Translations under genes and position numbers: made by a program | Shown here: positions 12,856 through 24,649 of the stretch, one piece after another | How positions within the stretch are numbered: the first letter of the stretch is position 1 | Layout of the letters: each line of letters begins with the position of its first letter | The notes under the pieces: model-generated | What the model saw: only the letters and a program-made list of their open reading frames with translations | Told to the model about the DNA's origin: nothing | The model's database searches: none | Assembly (NCBI RefSeq): GCF_964204645.1 | Contig: NC_134035.1 | Span: 3,612,001 to 3,672,000 of the forward strand | Direction: 5' to 3' | DNA: 60,000 nucleotides | DNA from: Tubulanus polymorphus | Taxonomy: Eukaryota; Nemertea; Palaeonemertea; Tubulaniformes; Tubulanidae

Positions 12856-13076
12856 GTACCGCGTCAGTGACGCAGGCAGCGGATCCCAGTCGATACGGCT
12901 CCGTTGTACGTAAACGAATCGAAATTCCGAACGAAAAAGTTGCCAACGTGCGTTGCGTCAATTTGGACGGGCTGCGAAGGAATTCGGCAATTTGTTTCGA
13001 CGAAGTTCCGCAGAAATATGCGCTCATTAAAAGAGACAACCGATTCATTTTTCCTGATCATACGATCAGACGATAG
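12856..13076 (+). CDS. Candidate terminal exon, function unknown
   Basis: A CAGTCGCAG acceptor is followed by an open frame of 72 residues ending in TAG at 13076, including RIEIPNEKVANVRCVNLDGL and DEVPQKYALIKRD. An AATAAA lies near 13236. Open frames also occur in two other frames here, on both strands, so composition alone could explain it. Confidence 0.25.
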
Positions 13077-14313
13077 ATCGGAAGATTTCGCCTTTTCGCG
13101 AAGTTGCTGAGTTGCCGATACAGTTAAGCGCTTTCGAAATTAGCGAATATAGTTGTTTCGAAATCTGACAAAAACAACACGATTATTGTATTAAGATTAG
13201 AAGACACGTATGATACGAAATGAAGTATCGCTGCAATAAATCGTAAGATTTCCCGAATACAGTCTCTGATTAACTAGCACTGTTTCGACAACAGCGAAAC
13301 GAAATGTAATTTTCCTTCGAGCTTTCCGAAATGCGAACAACAAATCATAAGATCTTAAGGTAAAGACATTTGATATTCGCAAGCCGTATGCACATATATT
13401 TTCGACTGTATTAAGCCGCGATTTATAAACGCGGATTAATTAGTCTGCTGACAGATAAAACCTCAAGTTTCATAACGGATTGGCCGTGTATCCACTGCGG
13501 ATAATTCCAGTTGAGCCTAAGTATCGCGGCAATCGCGCATAAATCATTAAACGCGTCGACTACCTTGACTTCTTGTCCGCGATTGCCCGAGTTTTAGAAA
13601 CTGACAGTTGAGAAAGTAATTTTGAAACTTCATTTCGTCGGTTTCGAAATAATTTCGTGGGAGGGTATAATCGATCAGATCGACATCAAACATGGCGCAA
13701 AAGTGGTCTTAAACCATTTATATGTGTTTATCTATGATGCCTTACGTGGTTCGGATCTTGGGTTTCCCAAGATTAAACATAACCCTAATTAGATTGTTCA
13801 TTTAACCATATGGACTCAGTAAAACACGTTTCAGAGTCCATTTTAATTAACCTAAAAGTGTTGCCCCTACGCTGTAAGCAGCCTTTATAAGATTGATCCC
13901 AAGTTGTTAGATTGGCCATTGAGCTATAAAGATGTCTTTTAACTGGGCTGAATGTGTTAGATTGGCTATATAGAACCAAAATCAGCTAAGAATAGTCTTA
14001 CGTTTTATGATAAGCTAATGAACTAGCATGGTCTGACCCTTTGTTCCAATGAACGGAAATACTCTTCGAATGCGCAAACGTTTCCTCCGATTCTGTAACG
14101 TATGTTTTACAGCGCATTGAAACAAAGCGAAATGAGTATAATCTAATTCTTTCCCCTCTCAAACTATCATATTTTCATCGTACGTAACGACAATACTTCC
14201 GGCCGGGCGAAGTCGACGCGCTGCGCGTGGGCTTCGTGTAATCGATCAGCTTTCCAGCGGAAGTCAGAAGTGTGTATCGACAAATCTAATTGTTATTTTT
14301 CGCGACGACGCAG

Positions 14314-14520
14314 GAGACAGACGATCCGTTATATTCAATTTCTTTGCAGCCGACTTTTAACTCGCCGAAGACAAAGAAAACACAGCCGGCACGCGACTTC
14401 GTTCAACAAATGGCCCGGCATCCATTGCGCCAATACCTACTTCCGCGAACTGTGATTAATGCCGCGTTCACGCCGCGTGCGAAGGGAAATTATGTACCGA
14501 ATGTCAAAAACAGATTTTAA
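14314..14520 (+). CDS. Candidate terminal exon, function unknown
   Basis: GACGACGCAG acceptor then 68 residues to TAA: ETDDPLYSISLQPTFNSP, a basic middle, and YLLPRTVINAAFTPR with the ending YVPNVKNRF. It has a balanced, protein-like composition, but the polypyrimidine tract is weak, no partner exon was found and no AATAAA follows closely. Confidence 0.3.
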   Translation, partial: ETDDPLYSISLQPTFNSPKTKKTQPARDFVQQMARHPLRQYLLPRTVINAAFTPRAKGNYVPNVKNRF

Positions 14521-15317
14521 TGCGAGTCGGAAATTGACTGTGTGTGAATATCCGCTTCAAGTATACTATCCCCTTTTTGTCGAATATTTCTGAATTTGGA
14601 TTGGTCGCCAGCAATGATCTCTTTTCTACACGACTCTCCGGAATTGCATCGAGCAGTCCGAGGTGATATTGATAACGACGCACAAAATCAAAGGAGAAAA
14701 AAAAACACGTAAAAAACGCGTTCGCCCAGAAAAACAAGAAACACACCGACACAAACCTACAGCGCCGTCTAGTGAGACGTGTTTCGCTAAACAGTGTTTC
14801 TTTTTTTCGGAACGATTCGCACAAAATCACGAAAGAAGCCAGAAAAACTTATGATGTTTCTAGTTTCTTGTTCATTTCACCTGTGCTGGCCGAAATTTAC
14901 AGAATGTCCTTTGCACGCGCTAATCTTACGAATCTTTAGCCAAGTATCGTTTCGAAAATTGTCTTGTAGACATTTCATCGACGTTCGATGCCCTACCAGA
15001 CAGCAGACAGCCTTGTCTTAATATAGAAATGTTTCTATTTATATTTTTTTGTTTAAGCCAAAAATAGGCACCGAGCAATTTTGAAGAGGATTATTAATCA
15101 ATTTACATTCTCGACGATTCCTTTCGCTAAAAGTTTCCAGCGATTCGATCGCCATCCTTGACGTTCGTACCGATACAGCCCGTATGGTAACCATAATAAG
15201 CCTCCAGCTCTGGTTTAGCAAAGTCAAATTATCCGCTCAGACGCGTGACGAATTGATTATAAACTAATCCACGCATTCTCATGAGGTTCCGGATCGATTA
15301 CAATTGAGGGATTTCAG

Positions 15318-15384
15318 ATGTTGAACGCAGGTCATATACGTACCAAACAATCTCGGCTGCAAGGTTCGGTCTGTTGCTCCTGCC
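15318..15384 (+). CDS. Candidate internal exon of a three-exon plus-strand model
   Basis: GGGATTTCAG acceptor, 67 nt, donor GCC|GTAAAT. Encodes VERRSYTYQTISAARFGLLL. Leaves phase 2, which fits the acceptor at 15724. The incoming phase needs one base from an upstream exon that was not found. Confidence 0.35.
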
Positions 15385-15489
15385 GTAAATCATAGATATA
15401 TACTGGACAATATTCTATAGCCATTCGAAGAAAACATCTACAATATTGAAGAAAAACTAGGAGAGTATAGTGATACGTTAAAACTCATT

Positions 15490-15655
15490 TGCTTAGAAAG
15501 TACTGACGTTTAGATTCAATCCTACAAGTCATTTCCAATACTAGCGTCGTTTCGATTCATTTTCTATGGTACATTTGAAAACTATTTTGTTTGAAAATGG
15601 CTCAGAATCGAGTGGCGCCGTAAGCGCTATCTTGGTTATAGAAATGGCTCATTAT
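15490..15655. mobile_element. Degenerate copy of the 49-bp fold-back element
   Basis: TGACGTTTAGATTCAATCCT and CATTTCCAA in direct orientation, then TTTGAAAATGGCTCA and GAAATGGCTCATTAT inverted. A short relic of the element at 9419-10224. Confidence 0.6.
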
Positions 15656-15724
15656 AACAAACGATTTAGTTTTTCTTACAGTCTTTCTTTATTTTATTGG
15701 TTTTTAAATTGAATTTAAAGACAG

Positions 15725-16052
15725 CCACTGTCTAGAGAACCAATTCATAGCCTTTGAGGTCACCGCTATACGCTATGGCGGCGAGACGCTTGAATTTCCT
15801 CGGGAATTTTTTCATTTACGAAAATATCTATCAGAATGCAGCGCATTTTTTACCTCCGTAAAAAGTATGTACGACGAACTGGCGCGGATCATCGCAGCGA
15901 TAACTTCGTTAGATACGCGACCGACAGAAAGCGACACTTCAAAAAACGACGAGCACCAATCTAATAGCGAAGACAACGATACCTCGGCTCGCAAGTCACG
16001 CGATAAGACTTTGAAGATGTTTCATCTGACTGAGAGAAAACATACAGCAACG
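15725..16052 (+). CDS. Candidate main exon of the three-exon model
   Basis: A T-rich tract and AAAGACAG acceptor open a frame of over 110 residues: ENQFIAFEVTAIRYGGETLE, FFHLRKYLSECSAFF, SMYDELARIIAAITSLD, then a hydrophilic Ser/Asp/Asn/Glu/Lys-rich stretch typical of a disordered linker. Mixed folded and disordered composition makes chance less likely. A donor ACG|GTAGAT at 16052 would join the 17149 exon in phase 0; unspliced, the frame stops at 16077-16079. Family not recognised. Confidence 0.5.
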
Positions 16053-16090
16053 GTAGATATTCATACAAATAGAATTTAGTAGAAATGTTT

Positions 16091-16960
16091 ACGGAGGCGA
16101 CAGATAAGGGGCCTCTACGGTTGTCGCGTGCCAACGTTTTGACGACATATTTTGTTTTGTTGACCATTTCCACATGACAAATCGACAAATTCAACACTTA
16201 TATAAGATTATGTAGATTCAGGTTTCTTCAATTGAACCATTTAAACTTATTTTTGCTTGATGAATTATAGCTTGGCTTACTGGAGCTTTCATCCAGTTCT
16301 CTAGACTTGTCCGCGAACTGGGGTTTCACCAACTACAGGGTTCCCATGTCATCAGAGGAAACCCCAGTCGGCGAACAGGTCTAGAGAACTATCAGAAAGC
16401 TCCAGTAAGTCAATCTATAATTCATCCAGTGGAAATAAGTTTAAATGGTTCAATTATACGTATAAGATGAAGACGCCAGAAATATGACTGAGTCGATGTG
16501 AATATTGTGAGTTGTCACGAGGAAAATATTGTCGACAAAACGAGAAAAGATGTCGTCAAAACGTCACGATATGTCGACATGTCGACGTGACGCGATATAT
16601 CTTTATCAATTTGTTTTTTTTGTCTACTATATCTATTGCCTTATTCAATGAAATAATTCTCTAAGGCACTTAGACATAAAACGTTGATGCATTATAAAAA
16701 TGTGGCTAACCATAAGCTTGAATAAGAAGTTTGTTAAGAGCTGATCTAAAGTGGTAGAATTTGTCTATATTTTTCAAACTATCGGGTTAAACATTCCGAA
16801 GCATTCCTCCACAAGATCTGACGCCATAGTTAGATTTTGAAAAAAGGTTAAGTTTATTTCATTAAAAGATTGAAAGATTAAAAGTTTCGACTCGATTTAT
16901 ATCGTGATAATGTTGACAAAAATATGGCGACGACTAGAGGCCCCTTATATCGCTTTCGTG
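16091..16960. mobile_element. MITE, GGAAGCGATAAAGGGCC-type family, copy 1 (with nested hairpin)
   Basis: Left end ACGGAGGCGACAGATAAGG and right end CCCCTTATATCGCTTTCGT are imperfect inverted repeats matching the ends of the copies near 36.4 and 37.3 kb. Internal blocks GTCGTCAAAACGTCACGATA and CGCGATATATC are shared. Flanks GAAATGTTT and GAAATGCTT could be a 9-bp target duplication with one change. A second inverted-repeat element sits inside at 16230-16455. Confidence 0.7.
16230..16455. mobile_element. Nested hairpin element inside the 16-kb MITE
   Basis: Arms of about 100 bp: AATTGAACCATTTAAACTTA outermost on the left mirrors TAAGTTTAAATGGTTCAATT on the right. Inner parts (TACTGGAGCTTTC, AGTTCTCTAGAC, AACTGGGGTTTC) also have inverted partners. 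No ORF of note. Confidence 0.85.
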
Positions 16961-17148
16961 GAAATGCTTTGCGTACGAGGACACGTCCTCGCTCGCTGAG
17001 CTCGTATTCCGGGCGGGTTGAATACATCTCCATCATTACGAGTCAGTTCTGTATTGACATTTTGAAATGACATTTCACGACATGTCGGATTTACGTACGT
17101 ATGAAAACAATCGCTTTGTTATTTATAGCCGATAGCTGTCGTTTTCAG

Positions 17149-17229
17149 GATCAAAACGCGCGTCTCGACTCAGTCAAATCGAATGCGATGATAAAATACA
17201 GCGACAGACAATATTATATTCTTCGTTGA
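17149..17229 (+). CDS. Candidate terminal exon of the three-exon model
   Basis: GTCGTTTTCAG acceptor then 26 residues (DQNARLDSVKSNAMIKYSD, ending RQYYILR) to TGA at 17227-17229. An AATAAA follows at 17251. Phase 0 agrees with the 15725 exon. The intron between them contains a whole MITE. Confidence 0.4.
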   Translation, partial: DQNARLDSVKSNAMIKYSDRQYYILR

Positions 17230-17250
17230 TCTTTCGAGATAAGTAAGTGA

Positions 17251-17256
17251 AATAAA
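17251..17256 (+). promoter_or_regulatory. Poly(A) signal AATAAA
   Basis: Lies 22 nt after the stop of the 17149 candidate exon. Consistent with a transcript end, though very short for a 3' UTR. Confidence 0.3.
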
Positions 17257-17859
17257 GGCACGATTGACCGGTCGGTGAACTCTGTTCTCGAGACGGGATG
17301 AATTCGTAAATTTCGCGTAAACCGGTTTGCATGTCGTATCCTGATAATGACATAATCGATGGATCCGAGTCGATCGCGTCGGAACGTGTATTCATTAATT
17401 ATTATTAGGTTACGCGAATTATCAGAATTGACATAGAGACGACGGTTTCGAGTTGAACAGTTCCTGCGGGTTGAAACGGTGTTAATAACGACGGTTAAAC
17501 CGCCGGTCAAAATGAGCCGCGCGGTTCATTACCGTAAAGCCTCGTAGGCTCTCTATACAGCCTGCGCATCGACGTCGAGTGCAATGATTAAACTTGATTA
17601 TCAAAGAAATTAGGAGTGGGCAGGGATTTGTATTCATTCGCCCGTAGAGCTTTCATTCGTCACACGGCCAATTCATCATCCGTGCACCTATAGCGTCGCA
17701 GCGCGTCATATTGGACGTAAAGCGTTAAATCAGCTATACAACTCTACCAGAAATTGTTTAGAACATTGCTCGTAGGCCAACCGAAATAAAAAGTGAACGT
17801 TTTACGTCCACTATGACGCGTGTAAACATTACGTCAGTCCATGCCTCTATTTAAGAGGG

Positions 17860-18185
17860 AAAACACTGATGACACCTATATCTATCAACGTCTCGAGCGG
17901 TTGATGACGTCATATCCGATTTGGTCGATGTACGGACGTTGTTGGTCATATCTGATTCATTTTGATTCAGTCAGTTGGTGAGAATTGCTCAAATTCAAAA
18001 AAAAAAAAATTCTAAAAGTTGAATGAGGTAGTGACACCTGTTTCCATTTTTAAGACGAACGAACGTCTTAACCGGATGATGACGTCATATCCGACTTGGT
18101 CGATGGATGGACGATGTTGGTCATTTCTGGTTCATTTTTCTCGTTCAGTCAGTTGTTAAGAATTCCTCAAATTCGCCTGACGAAT
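17860..18185 (+). repeat. Two-copy direct duplication, spacing about 175 bp, with TGACGTCA sites
   Basis: Two divergent copies share TGATGACGTCATATCCGA (starting 17902 and 18077), TTGGTCGATG, ACG[TA]TGTTGGTCAT and CAGTCAGTTG. Each holds the palindrome TGACGTCA, the CRE consensus. Regulatory use is unproven. Confidence 0.8.
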
Positions 18186-18189
18186 AAGT

Positions 18190-19195
18190 TTCTTAAAGTT
18201 GTGAAAGCTAGAAGCACATCCCTTTTGTTGCGTTGTTTTGAACAACGATGTTTGACACGCCGTTTGCGCAAATATGCGCAGCGCAGTTTTTCCCCTTCAT
18301 CTATAGGCTTCTATTGTGTAGGAAATCTATTGATAGACGTCTTGTGCCTTTGGTTCTCAATTCATCGCGGCTAATAAGACTGTTGTGCCGACGTTGTAAA
18401 AACTCAATTAGATTTTCTAAAAACGTATACTTCGAAGATCTCACAGCGGCCGGAAGATATTGAAGAAAAAATTTCGTGATGTGTTCAGGATTTATGCATC
18501 TATGAGGATGATAAAATGTGGAAATGGAAGAAGCCGATGTGAAAAACATTAGAATTTCACTACTGACTAAAACCACACCCGTTTATCGCCCATGGAAAAA
18601 CGGCTCCTTTATACGAATGAGTGATTGATTTGATAATCACCGATATGAAAACTTATTCGAGTGTTCTACGTTTTACGTTTGTGCAGACGAATATCGATAT
18701 TTCATATCGCGCGCATTCGGTCGTAGACGCGAATCGATCCGAGGCTAACCGAGGTATATCAAACGACCGGTGAGGAATACCGCGGGCGAAAGGTTTTCCG
18801 ACGAACGTTCCGTTTTGAAAACGACTTAATTAAAGAGAACGCAAACGTTTGTTTTTCGAAAGAAGTTCGCCGTGGGTTTTTTTTCGCTTTTCGCTTTTGG
18901 TTTGTTTTCGGTTAGCGGCGGTTTGATGCCTAAAAGACTTGAACTTTGGTTTCATCGGCGAATTTCATACGAATGTCGATAAGAATATTATGTTCGCTAG
19001 AAAAAAAAAATGACGAGTCGACAATAATGATCGAAGTCGTTGCTGGCGAATGGTGAACTCTGGCATTATGGGCGATATTTTGCATGATAATGATATCAAC
19101 GCGCGTACAAATAGATCATCGCGAAACGTTTTATATTAGGCTATGGAAGAATATGGCGAACCATCGAGTACGTTGTTTTTACTATTCGAGTAACT
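18190..19195. other. No supported gene
   Basis: Open frames on both strands near 18250-18570 overlap each other; no splice support. Confidence 0.4.
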
Positions 19196-19344
19196 GTTGA
19201 AGAAGAAAATGATGGAAAATGGAAAAACCGATGACACTGGTTCGAGTGTTTCGCTACTAGATCGTTGCACTACCGCTGCATACCGAGGAACGACACCGTC
19301 TCCCCGCACAAGAGCCCTAAAGACTTCTGAGTGCTCTTGCTCAG

Positions 19345-19760
19345 ATATAGATGACTGGTGCACAGCTACAGATATGGACTAGGGGAAATAATACCAATAT
19401 CACTTCTCTCCAGGAAGAGATGACTGATACACAGTTACAGATATAGGCTAGGGGTAATAATACCAATATCACTTCTCTCCAGGGAGAGATGACTGATACA
19501 CAGTTACAGATATAGGCTAGGGATGATAATACCAGTATCCCTTCTCTCCAGGAAGAACTGACTGATACACAGTTACAGATAAAGGCTAGGGGTAATAATA
19601 CCAATGTCACTTCTCTCCAGGTAGAGATGACTGATACACAGTTACAGATATAGGCTAGGGGTAATGATACCGATATCACTTCTCTCCAGGGAGAGATGAC
19701 TTATACACAGTTATAGATATAGGCTAGGGGTAATAATACCAATATCACCAATATCAAAGA
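19345..19760. repeat. 69-bp tandem array, about 5.5-6 copies
   Basis: CTAGGG anchors repeat at 19379, 19448, 19517, 19586, 19655 and 19724, exactly 69 bp apart. The unit contains CTTCTCTCCAGG, GAGATGACTGATACACAGTT and ACAGATATAGG. 69 is a multiple of three, which explains the long minus-strand open frame across it. Confidence 0.95.
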
Positions 19761-19982
19761 TGCATAGTGTCCAAGTGACTTAGATGTTTCGAATCCTGGT
19801 TGCGACAGTCGCCCGACCAGCAAAGCATCGAACACGTTTATGTGGGGACACGAAACAAACACCAATATCGTTTGAGTGCTAATTGATGATCGATATAATC
19901 TATAATCTTGATATGATTATGATCATCATCGTCATTGTTGAACGACTGTTCCGTATCATAGGATCACTGCTTATCGCGCGCT

Positions 19983-20822
19983 ATGTTTAGACAGCCCTTT
20001 CGGGCGACGATTCGCTTATTCGGCGACGGGGATCGTGTGTGCTCAGGCCGGTGCAAATATGACCGAACGCGTCATAATCGCGACACGCCAAATTTTTTGA
20101 GCAAATACCAACGTCACGTGGATACGACGCTATGTCCGCCGCCAGTCGACGATATCGGAACGTCTGCGCTCGACAAGCGCTTACGCAAACACGAACCGAC
20201 AGAAAAACGTCATAATTTGGGTATTATTAAGACGACCGAGTGTTGACTTTGATGTTAGAAAAACTACTTTGTACGACGCGCGTATCATATTGTGTTTTCG
20301 GACTTTTTACGCCGGGCTCGTCGTCGGCATACAAATCGAAGAGATGTATCGTACTATGGATCTCTTCCGGCGACGAGATGAGATATTTTTTATTACCGAT
20401 CTGTCAACCTTGCTCTCCGCCGCGAACGGCCATTTCGATTCATAATCAAACCGTAAAATTGATATTTTTTACGACCGATAAAATGATACGGTGGCGCCAG
20501 ATTAAGGAGGCATAATTGCGGTGAAGATCACGCGAGTTCCTATTCTCGTAACGCGATTTGAGGTCGTTCGCGTTTGCGGCGGATCCTGACTCGAACGACG
20601 TGCGGAATTTAATCGTCTCGGTTTTCTAAGAAAATGTATGAGAATAACCATCAAAAATATAGCAACCGATCAGTAAAGCTGCGGGTAATTTGTAGACGGC
20701 AATATCCTGCGTCGCAAGACGACATCACGTCTGTTTCGAGTCGGTTGGTGTATTTCTGTCACCCTTGTACCCGTCAGAAAAGGTCATCGGAGAACGCGTG
20801 CCAACTGGTCCGTTTAGATTGA
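19983..20822 (+). other. Three successive open frames, coding status unclear
   Basis: Frames at 19983-20246, 20240-20515 and 20634-20822, all plus strand, CpG-rich, lying in a row with the first two overlapping. None has a recognisable domain or good splice sites. Could be chance, or a decayed gene. Confidence 0.2.
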
Positions 20823-20927
20823 AGTATATTTCCCTCGATTCGCGTACTTCGCATTGTTAGAGTCCCAGTCGTCCGCCGAAAAAGATATCGGTATCGTGAC
20901 AGCTATGGGATACCGGCAACGCTGCAG

Positions 20928-21490
<563 letters not shown>

Positions 21491-21603
21491 TGCGAAGTGA
21501 AGTTTATTCTGACCTTGAATTAGGTACAAGAATGCCATAGAAATATTTTCATGTAAATTAACACTTTTTAAATAACCGTGTTTTGCCGCGCCATCTGGTG
21601 AGT

Positions 21604-21671
21604 GCCGGTTAGACTGGTTACCGGCCTCTATCTTCAATTAGAATGGGACAGGTAACCAGTCTAAGTGCCGG
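21604..21671. repeat. Short inverted repeat
   Basis: GCCGGTTAGACTGGTTACC pairs with GGTAACCAGTCTAAGTGCCGG. The motif GACTGGTTGCC also occurs at 11248 and, reversed, at 50525. Confidence 0.8.
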
Positions 21672-22269
21672 TATGCCCCATTCGTATTGATACGTAACGG
21701 AATACAGCACCGGACTGGGTCACTTTAATTTTTCCATTCGTGTCATCAGCAACGCGAGTCCTCCTTCTTTCTTATAGCACACGGGCACGAAACGCACGAG
21801 ACGTTTATTCATTTTTCCGCGACTTATTAGCGCCCGTGCGGTTGTGCAATACCGTCGCTGAAGTCGTACAGTGATTCTATCGGATGTGCGCGGCGTATGT
21901 TGCTACAATAATTGGGGTCGAGTTGTAATCACCTGTGTGTGTGAGTGTCCACCGTATACGTTACCTTTAGGCTAGTATACGAAAGCAAACACGCCGTATT
22001 CTTTCATCTTATATATCAGTGATCAGGCCGCCGTTCTCCGCAAAAAAATCTACTCCCTCCAAACAGACACGTATAGCCGTTGGTATAAAGATTAAAGCTT
22101 GTCGATATATATAGAATAAAGCACGTTTGTTGTTCCTATCTTTAGATTAGATAAGCTATTACGTAGACGCCATTTAGGGGCATCGTGGCATTCAATGGAA
22201 AAAAATGGAGAGAAAAGAATTTAACCGATTAAAATGTTAAATAATGAAACGACAACAACAGCCAGCCAG

Positions 22270-22419
22270 CTGGGGGCCAGTTGGCTTGGTCAAAGGTTGG
22301 TTAGAGTTAACCAGTGGATAGTTTACATAGTGACAATCAAATATGCATTGTAACTATGGTATCTATCCACTGGTTATCTTCAACCAACTTTGGAGCGACT
22401 GACCCCCGTAGGGCTGACC
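22270..22419. mobile_element. Hairpin (MITE-like) element
   Basis: Inverted arms: CTGGGGGCCAGTTGGCTTGG and GTTAACCAGTGGATAG on the left mirror CTATCCACTGGTTATC and CTGACCCCCGTAGGGCTGACC on the right. Spacer of about 45 bp. Confidence 0.75.
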
Positions 22420-22696
22420 AGAAACGAAGTAACAAAAGCATTATTTGAACTCGCAGGATTAGAGTGTTTTATTCAATTTCCCAGTTGGTTCGGATTTGAA
22501 TTTTGAGTTTTATACACTAATACTGATCGCTTGTGTTGACTTACAGATTATCAGAACTATGAATAACGATGTTTGATATACCGCGCGGAATGGAATGCGC
22601 TGATTTGAAAACCGTATCCCAGTTTTGTTAGGCCTTAAAGCGAGAATGCCCTGACACGGCAAATGTGAATCGTCGTCGTTCGTCGTCCATCAAAGA

Positions 22697-22717
22697 TACG
22701 CGCGCGCGCGCGCGCGG
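22697..22717. repeat. (CG)n alternating tract
   Basis: About ten CG dinucleotides in a row, a Z-DNA-prone sequence by composition. Confidence 0.9.
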
Positions 22718-23467
22718 CCTTTTTTCGCCTATATAGCTTTGGTCATTTGTGCATCCGTCTTCAAAGTCGAATTTATCGTTATTCGCGGTCCCTTGAGCAC
22801 AAAATTTCCCCGCTCAATTATAACTTTCGTTTCGGGTTCGCTGCACTCACCTTAGAAGCCCGTCGTCTAATCCGGTCGCAATAGCGTTATTGGCGGAAAA
22901 CAAGATATTCCCGGCAAATGGTGAATTTTTCCCACGGGGGTCAAAAAAGATAGCCGTACTCAGACGCGGTTGTGTTGCGTAGGTTACGACTCCAATATCA
23001 GCTGGTCTAAATTACTAATGGCAAACTTTTTTATTTTGGTTATTCCTCTTTGTTACCGATGATCGAATAACCTTTTTTCCTGCGCGTACGGATATTTCAA
23101 GAGATTGCGTCGACGTCATAAAAACGAACGTTATACGATATCTTTTATCTATTTACATCGTTTTTCGTCCCCCGGACATCGGAGAAAAAAGTTATCTTTT
23201 TCTGATTTATGAATGACGAAAATATAATGCGGGTATTTTTTTCATATGAGATATGATATAACTCGTCGGAAGCTCGATTTCGTAATTAAGATCATTTTTC
23301 CTAATTCACCGACGAGATTTATCTCGACAAAAATCTAAATCATTTCCATTGAATCGTTTATACGTTCCAAAGCATGAAACACTTGCCGCCCTGATGTCGT
23401 CTTTTCGAATGTCTCCCGGCTTGCGAATAGTAGAAAACGAATCAACAACATATAAAGAAAAAATGAT

Positions 23468-23590
23468 TGGCTAATAATGACGACGTCATCTAAGCTGCGC
23501 GTGTATCGCTGCGCACTCGGGCTTGTGTGGCAGGAGCTCGTATCGTGTGGCGAGTCTCATCAGGATCGAATCCCTGTTGAGGGAGAGTGG
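23468..23590 (+). mobile_element. Half copy of the tRNA-armed fold-back element
   Basis: GGCTAATAATGACG, GTCATCTAAGCTGCGCGTG, CTGCGCACTCG, GTGTGGCAGGAGCTCGTA and CATCAGGATCGAATCCCTG match the right arms of the elements at 56.5 and 59.3 kb. No left arm was seen. Confidence 0.65.
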
Positions 23591-24562
23591 AAGAATTCTC
23601 GAAACTGTAAGAAACACGATGAATAATGAATAAACACATTAACAGTGGAATTCTATTCATTTTTTACAACCGTTAACGCGTCAGCGTCATAATATTGGTC
23701 ACTGAAACTGGCTGGGGTTGATTTCAGGGTTTCGACTGTATCGTGTATCCTGAGTTTATGTGCTTTGTCACTCCTCTGTTCCGGTCATTCCACCTGATTG
23801 TTGCTGTTGATCAACAGCCGAAACGTCGTGTGGTTACATTTTGATAAATGTTATCATATAGAATCCTATTGCGGGACTTCTTCGTGTATAAATCTGCAGT
23901 TTACACGGTGTTTTATCTCATTGTATCCTGGTAATCGTCTTCAAGATTTTCAGTCGGGAATATACAATACTCGTGTGAATTGGACACATCGGGCCTGATA
24001 TACAAGTCGAAACGTCGTGAACGAAGAACTGCAGCTCGATGAATCATTTCGGCCTTGTTTTTCATTTCTGTATTGTGATAGTTTATCGGTAGAACATTGG
24101 CAGCGTGTATTACATATAAACATCACCTCGCTATCATGTTTCATCAACATCACTCCCGGCTTTAATGTCTACATTTTAACAGCGTTTAATCCCGGTCACC
24201 TGTAGATTTTTAACTTGATATTCATTTTCTCGAGTGTTTTGAATTACTTTTTTTTATAATCAGTTCGTGTTAATATTTCATGTCACCTTTTTGCTAAAAC
24301 GTGACGGCCCATGGATGAGCATTCACAAAATCTAAGCCCGAAACGATTTCATTCAATCATTTTGCGATTCATACCGGCTTGTTTCATCAAAAACAATGTT
24401 TTTTGCTTAAACCTTTTTTACTCTGATTAGGACCCCGTGCAACCCGCTAGAAGGCGTACGTTTCCGTAGAACCATACCCGATCAAAATTTTGTTCATTTT
24501 CAATCGTTCGTCTAGATTCTAAGCCTCCCGCATAAAACCTAGGTTCAGTTCAATATGAGTTC

Positions 24563-24605
24563 GAGACAAAAGATCGAGGTAACTTTTACCTCGATGTTTT
24601 GTCTC
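24563..24605. repeat. Near-perfect small hairpin
   Basis: GAGACAAAAGATCGAGGTAA against TTACCTCGATGTTTTGTCTC with a 3-nt loop. Weaker outer pairing (GTTCAA..TTGAAC) extends it to about 24546-24637. Confidence 0.85.
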
Positions 24606-24649
24606 TTGGTGAAATCAGATTGATCTTTGAGTTGAACATATTCATCATT

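Noticed and set aside
12815-13110. Other overlapping frames on both strands around 12.9 kb
   Set aside because: At most one of these frames can be real here; only the plus frame with an acceptor was kept, at low confidence.
19341-19679. Minus-strand frame of 112 codons with a 23-residue repeat
   Set aside because: Explained by the 69-bp tandem array.
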